Shown: positions 54,169 through 63,201 of the stretch, in pieces
Numbering within the stretch: the stretch's first letter is position 1
Layout: the number at the start of each line of letters is the position of its first letter
NCBI GenBank assembly: GCA_949283695.1
Contig: CASDTX010000018.1
Span: 1 to 64,000 of the forward strand
DNA length: 64,000 nucleotides
Origin: an uncultured Eubacteriales bacterium
GTDB taxonomy: Bacteria; Bacillota; Clostridia; Lachnospirales; Lachnospiraceae
Direction of reading: 5' to 3'
Translations under genes and position numbers: made by a program
The notes under the pieces: generated by a model
What the model was told of the DNA's origin: nothing
What the model saw: the letters and a program-made list of their open reading frames with translations, nothing else
The model's database searches: none

Positions 54169-54708
54169 ATGATCAACATCGTACTTCTTGAACCGGAGAT
54201 CCCGGCAAATACGGGGAATATCGGCAGGACCTGCGTGGCAGCAGGCGCCCGTCTCCATCTGATCGAGCCTCTGGGCTTCAGCCTCTCGGAGAAGGCGCTG
54301 AAGCGGGCCGGCATGGACTACTGGAAGGATCTTGACGTGACGACCTACATGAATTATGAGGAGTTCCTGGAGAAGAATCCGGGAGCCAGGATCTACATGG
54401 CGACAACCAAGGCGGAAAAACTATATACAGAAGTCTCCTACGAACCGGACTGCTTTCTCATGTTTGGGAAGGAGAGCGCGGGGATCCCGGAAGAACTTCT
54501 GGTCGAGAACCGGGAGAACTGCGTGCGCATACCCATGATGGGGGAGATCCGTTCTCTGAACCTGGGGAATTCTGCGGCTGTGGTGCTCTATGAGGCTCTG
54601 CGGCAGAACGGGTTTGCGGGGATGCAGCGGGAAGGAAAGCTGCATCATCTGAACTGGGACGGCGGACCGGCTGCCGGGCAGGCGGAATCGAATCCGGATC
54701 GGAGATAA
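54169..54708 (+). CDS. trmL: tRNA (cytidine/uridine-2'-O-)-methyltransferase
   Basis: 179 residues, SPOUT/SpoU family. INIVLLEPEIPANTGNIGRTC is the diagnostic start, and the knot is formed by FGKESAGIPEE and IPMMGEIRSLNLGNSAAV. It methylates the wobble nucleotide of tRNA-Leu. ATG 54169 follows CAGGAACAG; the longer frame starts at a GTG seven codons earlier. Confidence 0.92.
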   Translation: MINIVLLEPEIPANTGNIGRTCVAAGARLHLIEPLGFSLSEKALKRAGMDYWKDLDVTTYMNYEEFLEKNPGARIYMATTKAEKLYTEVSYEPDCFLMFGKESAGIPEELLVENRENCVRIPMMGEIRSLNLGNSAAVVLYEALRQNGFAGMQREGKLHHLNWDGGPAAGQAESNPDRR

Positions 54709-54715
54709 GAGTGAT

Positions 54716-54749
54716 GAGGGCTGCAGAGAATCTGCAGCTCTTGATTTTT
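54716..54749 (+). terminator. Terminator after trmL
   Basis: GAGGGCTGCAGA and TCTGCAGCTC form a stem with a small bulge and GAA loop, followed by TTGATTTTT. It isolates the sulfoquinovose operon from upstream transcription. Confidence 0.7.
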
Positions 54750-54764
54750 GGCAGTTTACACAAA

Positions 54765-54787
54765 ATTAATTAAAAATATTAATCAAA
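54765..54787 (+). promoter_or_regulatory. Operator candidate, copy 1 (23 bp)
   Basis: A 23-bp AT-rich element beginning ATTAATTAAAAATATTAATC matches copy 2 at 54930 in 19 of 23 positions. It contains the inverted half-sites TTAAT and ATTAA. It lies upstream of the -35 of the sulfoquinovose operon promoter. Confidence 0.5.
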
Positions 54788-54819
54788 AAGACGAAAATAA
54801 AAAATCTCTAAAAAATCCA

Positions 54820-54848
54820 TTGCCTAATCAGAAAACAGGGGTTATAAT
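54820..54848 (+). promoter_or_regulatory. SigmaA promoter of the sulfoquinovose operon
   Basis: TTGCCT (54820-54825), 17 nt and a perfect TATAAT (54843-54848), about 120 nt upstream of the transaldolase start. The two 23-bp repeats flank it. Confidence 0.7.
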
Positions 54849-54929
54849 GCACATAGAAATCGCGGATATGGCTGTGAAAATAAGTGAAAATAGTAAAAGA
54901 GCATATCTGCGGTCCCTTTTTTTAACCAT

Positions 54930-54952
54930 ATTAATTAACAGATTTAATCAAA
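54930..54952 (+). promoter_or_regulatory. Operator candidate, copy 2 (23 bp)
   Basis: ATTAATTAACAGATTTAATC followed by AAA, 19 of 23 identical to copy 1. It ends just before the Shine-Dalgarno sequence of the transaldolase gene and lies downstream of the promoter, so a repressor bound to both copies could loop out the promoter. Confidence 0.5.
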
Positions 54953-54968
54953 TGAAGGAGGAAGAAAA

Positions 54969-55655
54969 ATGAAGTATTTTCTGGACAGCGCAAAGATTGA
55001 GGAGATCAAAGAGGCTTACCACACATTCGGGATCGACGGAGTGACGACGAATCCGAGACATATCATGGTGAGCGGCAAGCCGTTCCTGACCGTGATCAAG
55101 GAACTGGCTGACTGGGTGAAAGAGGAGGGGATCGAAGGATACGAGAAGTTCCCGATCTCTGTGGAGATCAATCCTCATCTTGACGATCCGGATGTGATGT
55201 ATGAAGAAGGAAAGAAGATCGCTGCGATGAGCAGCAACTTTGTCATTAAGATTCCGTCTACTTATGCAGGAATCCAGGCAGCACGCAGGCTGGAAGCAGA
55301 CGGTGTCCGCACCAACGTGACCCTGGTATTCTCTCCGGCACAGGCGATCCTTCCGGCGAAGAACGGCTCTCTGTTCGTATCCCCGTTCATCGGATGGAAA
55401 GAGGCAAACGGTGAAGACTGCAAGGAATATATCAAAAACATCGTAAAGATCTATGAGAACTACGGCTTCAAGGGAAAGACACAGATCATCTGTGCTGCAA
55501 TCAGAACGCCGAAGCAGATCGCGGACTGCGCGGAGGCAGGAGCTGACATCGTCACAACCGGTCTGGCAGTCTATCAGGACAGCATCAAACATGCTTACAC
55601 GAATCAGGGATTGGAGACATTCCGGAATGCCTGGGACAACACAGCGGCAGAATAA
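54969..55655 (+). CDS. sftT: Transaldolase-family enzyme, probable 6-deoxy-6-sulfofructose transaldolase
   Basis: 228 residues, the compact TalC/fructose-6-phosphate aldolase-like form. Visible family motifs are FLDSA, TTNP (26-29) and the Schiff-base Lys94 in FVIKIPST. In sulfo-transaldolase operons of Firmicutes such an enzyme splits sulfofructose, handing the three-carbon glycerone unit to glyceraldehyde-3-phosphate and releasing sulfolactaldehyde. The role here is inferred from the neighbours (DUF4867 isomerase, sulfolactaldehyde reductase-like protein, YihQ-like glycosidase). AAGGAGGAAG precedes ATG 54969. Confidence 0.8.
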   Translation: MKYFLDSAKIEEIKEAYHTFGIDGVTTNPRHIMVSGKPFLTVIKELADWVKEEGIEGYEKFPISVEINPHLDDPDVMYEEGKKIAAMSSNFVIKIPSTYAGIQAARRLEADGVRTNVTLVFSPAQAILPAKNGSLFVSPFIGWKEANGEDCKEYIKNIVKIYENYGFKGKTQIICAAIRTPKQIADCAEAGADIVTTGLAVYQDSIKHAYTNQGLETFRNAWDNTAAE

Positions 55656-55697
55656 AGCATAAAGGATGATCAAAAGGAAGGAAAGAAGGCAGAGAAA

Positions 55698-56561
55698 ATG
55701 AAGATAGGTTTCATCGGACTTGGCATCATGGGCGAATCCATGAGCGAGAATATTATTAAGAAACATGATGACGAGGTTTATGTATTTGACTTTGTGAAAG
55801 AGAAGGTAGAACTCCTTGTGGAAAAGGGAGGAATCGGATGCAGCAGCTCACTGGAGCTTGCGGGGAAGGCAGATGTGATTATTTCCATGGTTCCCAAGTC
55901 AGAGCACTCCATGTCCGTATACAAAGAGATCCTTCCGGCCCTGGATGAAAGCAAGCTCTGTATAGATATGAGCACCATTGATCCGTCTGTGTCCGTGGAG
56001 ATCTCGGAGATGGTGAAGAAGACAGGCGCTCAGTTCGTAGACGCGCCGGTCGTAAAGTCCAAGCCGGCGGCGATTGCCGGGAAGCTGGGGATCTACATGG
56101 GCGGAGATGAGGATGCCTGCAGGAAGGCAGAACCGATCCTGGCCTACATGGGCGAAAATATCATCCGTATGGGAAGCAACGGCAAGGGCCTTGTCATGAA
56201 GATCTGTCATAACGCGCTTGTATCCCAGATTCAGAACGGTGTGAATGAGACATTGACTCTGGCTCAGAAATACGGGATCGATATTGACAGCTATACCACA
56301 GCGATCTCTTACGGCGGAGGACAGAACTTCTATCTTGACTCCAAATCAGCGCCGATCAAGAATGAGGATTATACGACAGCATTCTCCATCGAGAACATGT
56401 ACAAGGATGTGAACATCTGCATGAACATGGCGCAGGAGCAGGGGATGAATCTGGCCGGGGAAGCTGCCGCAAAGGCTGTTTATGACAAAGCGATGGAGTG
56501 CGGATACGGCAAAGAAGACTTCTGCGCGACAATCAAAGCAGTGCGTGAAATGCAGAAATAA
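55698..56561 (+). CDS. Beta-hydroxyacid dehydrogenase family, probable sulfolactaldehyde reductase
   Basis: 287 residues. N-terminal Rossmann motif GFIGLGIMGESM and the catalytic-lysine region GKGLVMKICHNALVSQ mark the 3-hydroxyisobutyrate/tartronate-semialdehyde reductase family. This includes E. coli YihU, which reduces sulfolactaldehyde to 2,3-dihydroxypropane-1-sulfonate (DHPS). In this operon that is the fitting job, regenerating NAD+ during fermentation. AAGGAAGGAAAG precedes ATG 55698. Confidence 0.8.
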   Translation: MKIGFIGLGIMGESMSENIIKKHDDEVYVFDFVKEKVELLVEKGGIGCSSSLELAGKADVIISMVPKSEHSMSVYKEILPALDESKLCIDMSTIDPSVSVEISEMVKKTGAQFVDAPVVKSKPAAIAGKLGIYMGGDEDACRKAEPILAYMGENIIRMGSNGKGLVMKICHNALVSQIQNGVNETLTLAQKYGIDIDSYTTAISYGGGQNFYLDSKSAPIKNEDYTTAFSIENMYKDVNICMNMAQEQGMNLAGEAAAKAVYDKAMECGYGKEDFCATIKAVREMQK

Positions 56562-56578
56562 AAAAGGATGTAAAAGAG

Positions 56579-57244
56579 ATGCTGGAAAGATTAAATCAGA
56601 AAAATGACGTGGTGATTCACAGTGTCAGAGAAGCATGTTTCAAAAGCTACGGGCGCGTCATAGAAGGGTATGATTTCTCGGAGCTGACATCATATATGGA
56701 AAACCATACCTCTATTCCGGAGAACGGAAACGTATATACGCCTTCTGTACCGGAGATGGAGGAGACGGAAGCAGCGGAGAGGATCCGCACAGTGCTCTAT
56801 GGGGAGATGCCGATTGAGATCGGATACTGCAACGGCCGCAATACGACGTATAATGGATTCGAGTACCACAAGGGAAGTGAAATCAACATCGCGGTGACAG
56901 ACTTTATGCTCGTTCTGGGACATACATGGGATATTGCAGACAATACATACGCTGTGGAAGACGCGGAAGTGTTTTACATAGAGAAGGGGACGGCGATTGA
57001 GATGTATCAGACGACGCTCCATCTGTCCCCGTGCCGTGTGTGTGACGAAGGATTCAAAGACATCGTGGTTCTGCCGCGCGGAACGAACACACCGCTGGAG
57101 CACAAAGAAGAAGGTCAGGAGGGGGAAGGCAGGCTTCTGCTTCAGAAAAATAAATGGGTGCTTGCGCATCCTGAACGAGAGCCGCTGATCCGGCAGGGAG
57201 CTCATCCGGGTGTGACCGGAGAGAACAAAGAACTGTTTTATTAA
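56579..57244 (+). CDS. sftI: DUF4867 protein, probable sulfoquinovose isomerase
   Basis: 221 residues, cupin-like, no membrane segments. Candidate metal-binding residues include the His in GFEYHKGSEINI and Glu residues in EVFYIEKGTAIEMY. DUF4867 proteins accompany sulfo-transaldolase operons and have been assigned as the isomerase turning sulfoquinovose into sulfofructose. The family match is by recollection of sequence style and context. It starts 17 nt after the reductase. Confidence 0.7.
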   Translation: MLERLNQKNDVVIHSVREACFKSYGRVIEGYDFSELTSYMENHTSIPENGNVYTPSVPEMEETEAAERIRTVLYGEMPIEIGYCNGRNTTYNGFEYHKGSEINIAVTDFMLVLGHTWDIADNTYAVEDAEVFYIEKGTAIEMYQTTLHLSPCRVCDEGFKDIVVLPRGTNTPLEHKEEGQEGEGRLLLQKNKWVLAHPEREPLIRQGAHPGVTGENKELFY

Positions 57245-57250
57245 AAAATC

Positions 57251-57305
57251 CATACGCTGCCGGAAGCGAAATACTGGACATATTTGACGGCTTCCGGTAC
57301 GTATG
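57251..57305 (+). promoter_or_regulatory. Intra-operon stem-loop
   Basis: CATACG (57251-57256) and CCGGAAGC (57260-57267) pair with GCTTCCGG (57290-57297) and CGTATG (57300-57305). No T tract follows directly. In the 158-nt gap between isomerase and symporter genes it may stabilise the upstream mRNA or adjust expression of the downstream genes. Confidence 0.5.
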
Positions 57306-57402
57306 GAAATGAAAATTAAAATTTTCGAGAGTATTTTACCATAAGAAAAATGACGGCGTAACTGTCAGTTTATACAAATATTCTTAGGGAATGGAGGAAA
57401 AT

Positions 57403-59163
57403 ATGGAACATTTAGGGTTTACTTTAGTGACATTTATACTTTTTACAGCAATGGTCGGTGTTATTTCCGGAAAGATCGTCAGCGGATCTGACGACCAGAA
57501 GACGGCCAAAGGATATTTCCTCGCAGGCAGCGGCCTGGGCGGAACCTTTATCGCAGGATCTATGCTGCTGACCAACCTGTCAGCGGAGAACCTGGTAGGA
57601 CTTTCGGGACAGTCGTACGGAGCCAACATGTCAGGTATGGCATGGGAGGCGACAGCAGTGATCGCAACCGTTGTGATGGCATTCGTATTCCTGCCCATGT
57701 ATCTGCGGAAAGGATATACCACACTCCCGGAATTCATGGAAGAGCGTTACGGAATCGTTGTAAGAAGAATGGTGTCGATTCTTTTCCTGGTGGGGTATCT
57801 GTTAGTCGGTATTCCGGTCTGCCTTTATGCAGGTGCAATTGCATTCAATCAGATCTTTGACCTGGGAGAGATCTTCGGCATCAGCGATACGATGGCCCTT
57901 ACCATTCTGATCGTGCTGGTCGGTATCATCGGAGCACTCTATGCAGTCTTCGGCGGCCTGAGAGCAGTAGCGGTATCGGATACGATCAACGGCATCCTGC
58001 TGGTAGTAGGTTCGGTTATTGTCGTGGTATTCGGATTTATCGCGCTGGGGAAGGCGAACGGCGGCGGATTTATCACAGGTGTACAGGATGTACTCAACAA
58101 TGCGCCTGAGAAACTGAACGCGATCGGGGGAAAGGGCGACCCGGTACCGTTCGCATGTATCTTCACCGGTATGCTGCTGGCGAACCTGTTCTACTGGGGC
58201 ACGAACCAGGTGCTGATCCAGAGAGCTCTGGGCGCGAAGAACTTAAAAGAAGGACAGAAGGGCGTGCTGATCTCCGGTTTCCTGAAGATGATGGTTCCGC
58301 TTCTCCTGGTACTCCCGGGTGTGATCGCGGCAAGGCTTGTGCCTGGGCTTGCGAGCAATGACTTCGCATATCCGACTCTGGTTGCAAGGTCTCTGCCATG
58401 GCCGGTGATCGGACTGTTCTGTGCGGCACTGTTCGGCTCCATTATCTCTACTTATAACTCTTTCCTGAATGCGGCAAGTACAGTGTTTATGATGGATATC
58501 TACAAACCAATCTTTAACCCGAATCTCTCAGAAGAGAAGACGGTTAAGATGGCGAAGAAGGTCGGCTGGGGATTCGCTGCATTTGCGATTGTCTTCACAC
58601 CGTTCCTTGACGTACTGAGCACAGGCCTTTATGACTTTGGCCGAAGCTTCACCGGATTCTACAACATACCGATCATCACGATCGTACTGATCGGTATGTT
58701 CTCGAAGAAGGGCTCTACACTTGGATCCGTATGCGCGACGATCTTCCATGTGATCTTCTACGCATGCTACAAGTTCTTCTTCCCGGCAATCGACACACCG
58801 TTTACAAACGCGGTATGCAGCATCAACTATATGCACATTTACGCGATCTCCTTCCTGATCATGCTGGTGATCATCTTCATCTGCAGCAAGATCGCTCCGA
58901 ATACAAAGGAATTCGATAAGGGAAGCCAGCGCGATAAGAACTATGACATGACACCGTGGGTACACGGCAAAGCCTTTGCTGTATGGCTGATTTCCTTCCT
59001 GATCTACGAGTACTTCATGTTCTCGCCGGCAGGGCTTGCAACGACAGACAAGAATATTGCTTTGATCGCAGGAGTGACAATCGCGCTGATTGTTGAGACG
59101 GTAGTGCTCATTATCATGCAGAAAGGGAAGAAACAGGAAACACAGGTACAGGCTGCTGAATAA
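57403..59163 (+). CDS. Sodium:solute symporter (SSS family), probable sulfoquinovose/sulfoquinovosyl-glycerol importer
   Basis: 586 residues with about 14 hydrophobic segments. SSS hallmarks are KGYFLAGSGLGGTFIAGSML, TTLPEFMEERYG and ALYAVFGGLRAVAVSDTING. Na+-coupled uptake is typical of the family. Its place between isomerase and glycosidase suggests it brings in sulfoquinovose or its glycerol glycoside. ATG 57403 has GGAGG 5 nt upstream; an ATG four codons earlier overlaps that site. Confidence 0.82.
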   Translation: MEHLGFTLVTFILFTAMVGVISGKIVSGSDDQKTAKGYFLAGSGLGGTFIAGSMLLTNLSAENLVGLSGQSYGANMSGMAWEATAVIATVVMAFVFLPMYLRKGYTTLPEFMEERYGIVVRRMVSILFLVGYLLVGIPVCLYAGAIAFNQIFDLGEIFGISDTMALTILIVLVGIIGALYAVFGGLRAVAVSDTINGILLVVGSVIVVVFGFIALGKANGGGFITGVQDVLNNAPEKLNAIGGKGDPVPFACIFTGMLLANLFYWGTNQVLIQRALGAKNLKEGQKGVLISGFLKMMVPLLLVLPGVIAARLVPGLASNDFAYPTLVARSLPWPVIGLFCAALFGSIISTYNSFLNAASTVFMMDIYKPIFNPNLSEEKTVKMAKKVGWGFAAFAIVFTPFLDVLSTGLYDFGRSFTGFYNIPIITIVLIGMFSKKGSTLGSVCATIFHVIFYACYKFFFPAIDTPFTNAVCSINYMHIYAISFLIMLVIIFICSKIAPNTKEFDKGSQRDKNYDMTPWVHGKAFAVWLISFLIYEYFMFSPAGLATTDKNIALIAGVTIALIVETVVLIIMQKGKKQETQVQAAE

Positions 59164-59178
59164 GCGAGGAGGATCATT

Positions 59179-61189
59179 ATGATGCAGATAATAAGAGAAA
59201 ACAACGGCTTCAGGCTGATCGCCAACGGACAGGAAATCCTGTCCTGCGGCCCGGATTCCCCGATGATCTATGCGGGATACGGACAGGAAGATGTGGATAT
59301 GTACCGCGGAAACTTCAAGATCCGGGACTATGTGATCGAGCGCTGCCCGTTAAGCGTAACAGAGATCCGTGAGAATGACGGCAGCCTGGAGCTGGATTTC
59401 GAGGGAAAGATTACGGTTCTGGTAAGGGCGGAAGAGGATGTCTGCACACTGGATTTCACCCAGAAGGACGAACATATCAACCGTTTCTGGTTCCGTGTAT
59501 CCGCGGACAAAGAAGAGAAGTGTTATGGCTGCGGCGAGCAGATGTCCTACTTCAATTTAAGAGGAAGGAACTTCCCGCTCTGGACGTCTGAGCCGGGCGT
59601 GGGAAGGGACAAGACGACCTATGTGACATGGCGTTCGGATGTGGAAAATAAAGCAGGCGGCGATTACTATAATACGAACTATCCGCAGCCCACATTCGTT
59701 TCCACAAAGCAGTATTATCTCCACGTAGATTCTACAGCTTACGCGGATTTCGACTTCCGCAACAAGGATTTCCATGAGCTTCAGATCTGGGAAGTGCCGC
59801 GGCAGATCCGTATCGAGGCGGCAACCGATTATCTTACACTTCTGGAGAAGCTGACCGCGTATTTCGGCAGACAGCCGGAGCTCCCGGACTGGGTGTACAA
59901 CGGCCTGATCATCGGCGTGCAGGGCGGAAACGAGCGCTCCTTCGGGCTGCTTGACAAGACGCTTGAGAAGGGAATCAAGGTCGCCGGCATCTGGTGTCAG
60001 GACTGGTGCGGCAAGCGAGTGACTTCTTTTGGCAAGCGGCTGCAGTGGGATTGGAAATACCATAAAGAGATGTACCCGGATCTTCCGGAGAAGATCAAAG
60101 AAGTAAATAAAAAGGGCGTGCGCTTCCTCGGGTATGTAAATCCGTACCTTGTAAATGACGGGGAGCTCTATAAAGAAGGAAAAGAGAAAGGATACTTTGC
60201 GACAAAGAGTGACGGAAGCGACTATCTGGTGGACTTCGGCGAGTTCTACTGCGGCGTGGTAGACCTGACCAACCCGGAAGCCTTCGAGTGGTTCAAAGGC
60301 GTGATCAAAGAGTATACGCTGGGAATCGGAATCGACGGCTGGATGGCAGATTTCGGCGAGTATCTTCCGACAGATGATATCTGTCTCCACAACGGCGTAT
60401 CGCCGATGATCGAGCACAACCACTGGCCGGTACTCTGGGCGAAATGTAACTATGAGGCAGTGAAAGAGTCAGGGAAACTGGGCGAGGCAGTCTACTTCAT
60501 GAGAGCCGGCGGCGCTGGCAGCCAGAAATACTGCACACTTCTGTGGGCAGGCGACCAGTCCGTAGACTTTACCATCCATGACGGGCTGGCATCCGTGATC
60601 TGCGGGGCATTGAGCGCCGGGATGATGGGATGCGGCCTCACCCACAGCGATATCGGAGGGTATACGTCTCTGTTTGACAATACAAGGACGAAGGAACTGT
60701 TCCTGCGCTGGATTGAGATGGCGGCCTTCACCCCGTTCATGAGAACCCATGAGGGCAACCGGCCGGATACGAACTTCCAGTATTATGACGATGAGGACAC
60801 CATGGACCGGATGGCAAGACTGGTGGATGTATATACCATGCTTGCGCCATATACGAAGGAACTGGTAAAAGAGAACTCCCAGACAGGGCACCCGGTTCAG
60901 CGGCCGCTGTTCCTGCACTATGAGGAGGATAAGAAAGCTTACGATATCCAGTATGAATACCTCTTTCCGGCGCGACATGCTGGTGGCCCCGGTGTATGAG
61001 GAAGGACGGCATGACTGGACGCTGTACCTGCCGGAGGATGAGTGGATTCATCTCTGGACAGGCAAAGCATACGGCGGCGGTGAAGTGACTGTCTCGGCAG
61101 AACTGGGATATACACCGGTATTCTACCGCAGAGGAAGCAGCCACGAAGCGCTGTTCCGTGAGATCGGAGAGAAATACGGAGTGAAATAA
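59179..61189 (+). pseudogene. yihQ: Sulfoquinovosidase (GH31, YihQ-like), frameshifted near the C-terminus
   Basis: The first frame (59179-60999) encodes 606 residues closely resembling E. coli YihQ, then goes off family at LFPARHAGG. The rest (RRDMLVAPVYEEGRHDWTLY and onward to 61189) continues in the +1 frame. Removing one T from the TTT at 60964-60966 restores a 669-residue protein. The nucleophile is Asp391 (WMADFGEYLP) and the acid/base Asp459 (WAGDQSVDF). Sulfonate-binding positions matching YihQ Q288, R301, W304 and Y508 are Q274, R287, W290 and Y495. No signal peptide, so cytoplasmic. It releases sulfoquinovose from sulfoquinovosyl-glycerol. The break is either a real mutation or a sequencing error. 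Confidence 0.88.
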
Positions 61190-61939
61190 ATGAACTATCT
61201 AGCATTCTACATCGTGATATTTCTGACCAATATTATACAGGGCATAACGGGCTTTGCGGGGACCATCCTCGCAATGCCCCCGGGCCTGATGCTGGTCGGC
61301 TACGACGTGGCGAAGCCGGTGCTGAATGTACTGGCGATTCTGGCCGGGATCTATGTGTTCGCCAGCCAGGGGAAGCATGTGAACTGGAAAGAATTAAGGA
61401 AAGTGGTGCTGGTCATGGCAGTCGGCATCTTCTCCGGCATCTTTCTGAAGTCTCTGTTCGTGGATTACGAGAGCCTGCTCTATAAATGCCTCGGAGTATT
61501 CGTTCTCGTGCTGGCTGTGCAGGGCTACTGGAAGCTGATCCGGCCGAAACAGGAACCCCGTGAAACAAACGGTTCCCACGCGGCGGCAGAAGCGAAATCC
61601 TGCGCGCTGCTGGTGGGGTCCGGCGTGGTGCACGGCATGTTCGTCGCCGGGGGACCGCTGCTCATCGGCTACCTGTCCGGGAAGATCCGGGACAAGGTCA
61701 GCTTCCGGGCGACCATATCAACGGTGTGGATCATACTAAACACCATCATCCTGATCGATGATATCCGTGCGGGACTGTGGACACGGGAGCTGATGATGAC
61801 CCAGCTGATCTCCATCCCCTTCTTCGCGGCCGGAATGATCGCGGGAACCGTGCTCTATAAAAGGATGAGCCAGCTTCTGTTCATGAAGCTTACCTATATC
61901 CTGCTCTTCATATCAGGCATCACCCTGCTTGTGAAGTGA
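61190..61939 (+). CDS. TauE/SafE-family exporter, probable DHPS exporter
   Basis: 249 residues, about eight membrane helices; NIIQGITGFAGTILAMP and a second GxxxGxxxxGGPLL-type repeat (GSGVVHGMFVAGGPLLIGYL) are typical of TauE/SafE. These proteins carry sulfonates and related anions, and in sulfoglycolytic operons they are thought to export DHPS or sulfolactate. It begins immediately after the glycosidase stop (TAAATG). Confidence 0.85.
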   Translation: MNYLAFYIVIFLTNIIQGITGFAGTILAMPPGLMLVGYDVAKPVLNVLAILAGIYVFASQGKHVNWKELRKVVLVMAVGIFSGIFLKSLFVDYESLLYKCLGVFVLVLAVQGYWKLIRPKQEPRETNGSHAAAEAKSCALLVGSGVVHGMFVAGGPLLIGYLSGKIRDKVSFRATISTVWIILNTIILIDDIRAGLWTRELMMTQLISIPFFAAGMIAGTVLYKRMSQLLFMKLTYILLFISGITLLVK

Positions 61940-62050
61940 CCGGTGACTGCGGAGTCCGCTTCTGCCCTGCGGCGCAGAGGAAATGAGACCTGGCAGACAT
62001 TTGGGATGTGGTGACAAGGATTGGATTTATAATTAAGGAGGCTTACGATT

Positions 62051-63187
62051 ATGAGAAAAGCGTTTATCTGCCCGACGAAATATGTTCAGGGCGAGGATGA
62101 GATATTAAATCTTGGTTATTTTGTTCAGACATTCGGCGATTCTGCACTTCTGATCGCGCATCCGGATGATGTGCAGCGGGTGAAGGAAAAGCTGGATCAG
62201 ACCGCGGAGAAGTTCGGCGTGACGTTCGTCGAGAGCGGGTTCTGCGGGGAGTGCTCCCGCCAGGAAGTGGCAAGGCTCCAGGCGCTGGCGAAGGAGAAGA
62301 ACTGTACCTGTACCATCGGGCTTGGCGGCGGCAAGGCCATTGACACAGCGAAATGTGTGGCAGGGGGCGAGGCGCTGATCATCGTTCCGACGATCGCGGC
62401 GACCGACGCTCCCACAAGCCACTCGGCAGTGCTCTATACACCGGAAGGCGCGTTTGATGACTATGCATATTTTAAACAGAGCCCGAGCGTGATTCTGATC
62501 GACACCTCAGTGATCGCGAAAGCGCCGACCCGGTTCCTTGTATCCGGGATGGGAGACGCCCTCTCGACATATTTCGAAGCACGGGCGAACGTAAGATCCT
62601 TCACAAAGGTGAATGCAGGACTTCCCTGCGGCGTCAGGGAGGGAAGCTGCCCGGAAGCCAGAGGCACGAAAGCGGCGTTTGCGCTTGCGACCCTCTGCTA
62701 CCAGACACTGCTTGAAGACGGCGTGAAGGCAAAGCAGGCCAGTGACAGGAATGTCCTGACAGCAGCTCTTGAAAATATTATTGAGACGAATATTCTCCTC
62801 TCCGGGCTTGGGTTCGAGAGCGGCGGTCTGGCGGCAGCTCATGCGATCCATGACGGACTTACGATCCTGGAGGGAACCCACAAGTATTTCCACGGGGAGA
62901 AGGTTGCCTTCGGCACGATCGCGCAGCTCGCGCTGGAGAATGCGCCCGCGGAGGAGATGGAGGAAGTGCTCACGTTCTGCACAAGCGTAGGACTTCCGGT
63001 CTGCCTGGAAGATATCGGAGTGACGGAGATCTCCGAAGAAGAGTTAAGGGCAGTTGCAGAGAAAGCATGTATTCCGGAGGAATCCGTACATGCCATGCCG
63101 TTCCCGGTGACCGTTGAGAGCGTGATGGCAGCGGTTCTTGCGGCCGACGAGGCGGGCAGGCAGTTCAAGGCACGCTGCCGGGCGTAA
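62051..63187 (+). CDS. gldA: Glycerol dehydrogenase
   Basis: 378 residues, GldA-type polyol dehydrogenase. NAD motif GGGKAIDTAK (92-101); zinc ligands Asp169 in GMGDAL, His in GGLAAAHAIHDG (264/267) and His281 in KYFHGEKVAFG. It oxidises glycerol to dihydroxyacetone with NAD+, or works in reverse. AAGGAGGCTTACG precedes ATG 62051. Followed by dhaK, it would route glycerol cleaved from sulfoquinovosyl-glycerol into glycolysis. Activity on DHPS, a glycerol analogue, is an alternative. Confidence 0.88.
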   Translation: MRKAFICPTKYVQGEDEILNLGYFVQTFGDSALLIAHPDDVQRVKEKLDQTAEKFGVTFVESGFCGECSRQEVARLQALAKEKNCTCTIGLGGGKAIDTAKCVAGGEALIIVPTIAATDAPTSHSAVLYTPEGAFDDYAYFKQSPSVILIDTSVIAKAPTRFLVSGMGDALSTYFEARANVRSFTKVNAGLPCGVREGSCPEARGTKAAFALATLCYQTLLEDGVKAKQASDRNVLTAALENIIETNILLSGLGFESGGLAAAHAIHDGLTILEGTHKYFHGEKVAFGTIAQLALENAPAEEMEEVLTFCTSVGLPVCLEDIGVTEISEEELRAVAEKACIPEESVHAMPFPVTVESVMAAVLAADEAGRQFKARCRA

Positions 63188-63201
63188 GGAGGATGAAGGC
63201 T

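Noticed and set aside
54748-54972. 74-codon frame upstream of the transaldolase
   Set aside because: It spans the TTGCCT/TATAAT promoter and both 23-bp repeats; not compatible with that role.
60960-60970. Programmed +1 frameshift in the sulfoquinovosidase
   Set aside because: No slippery heptamer, stimulatory structure or known precedent in this family; mutation or sequencing error is simpler.
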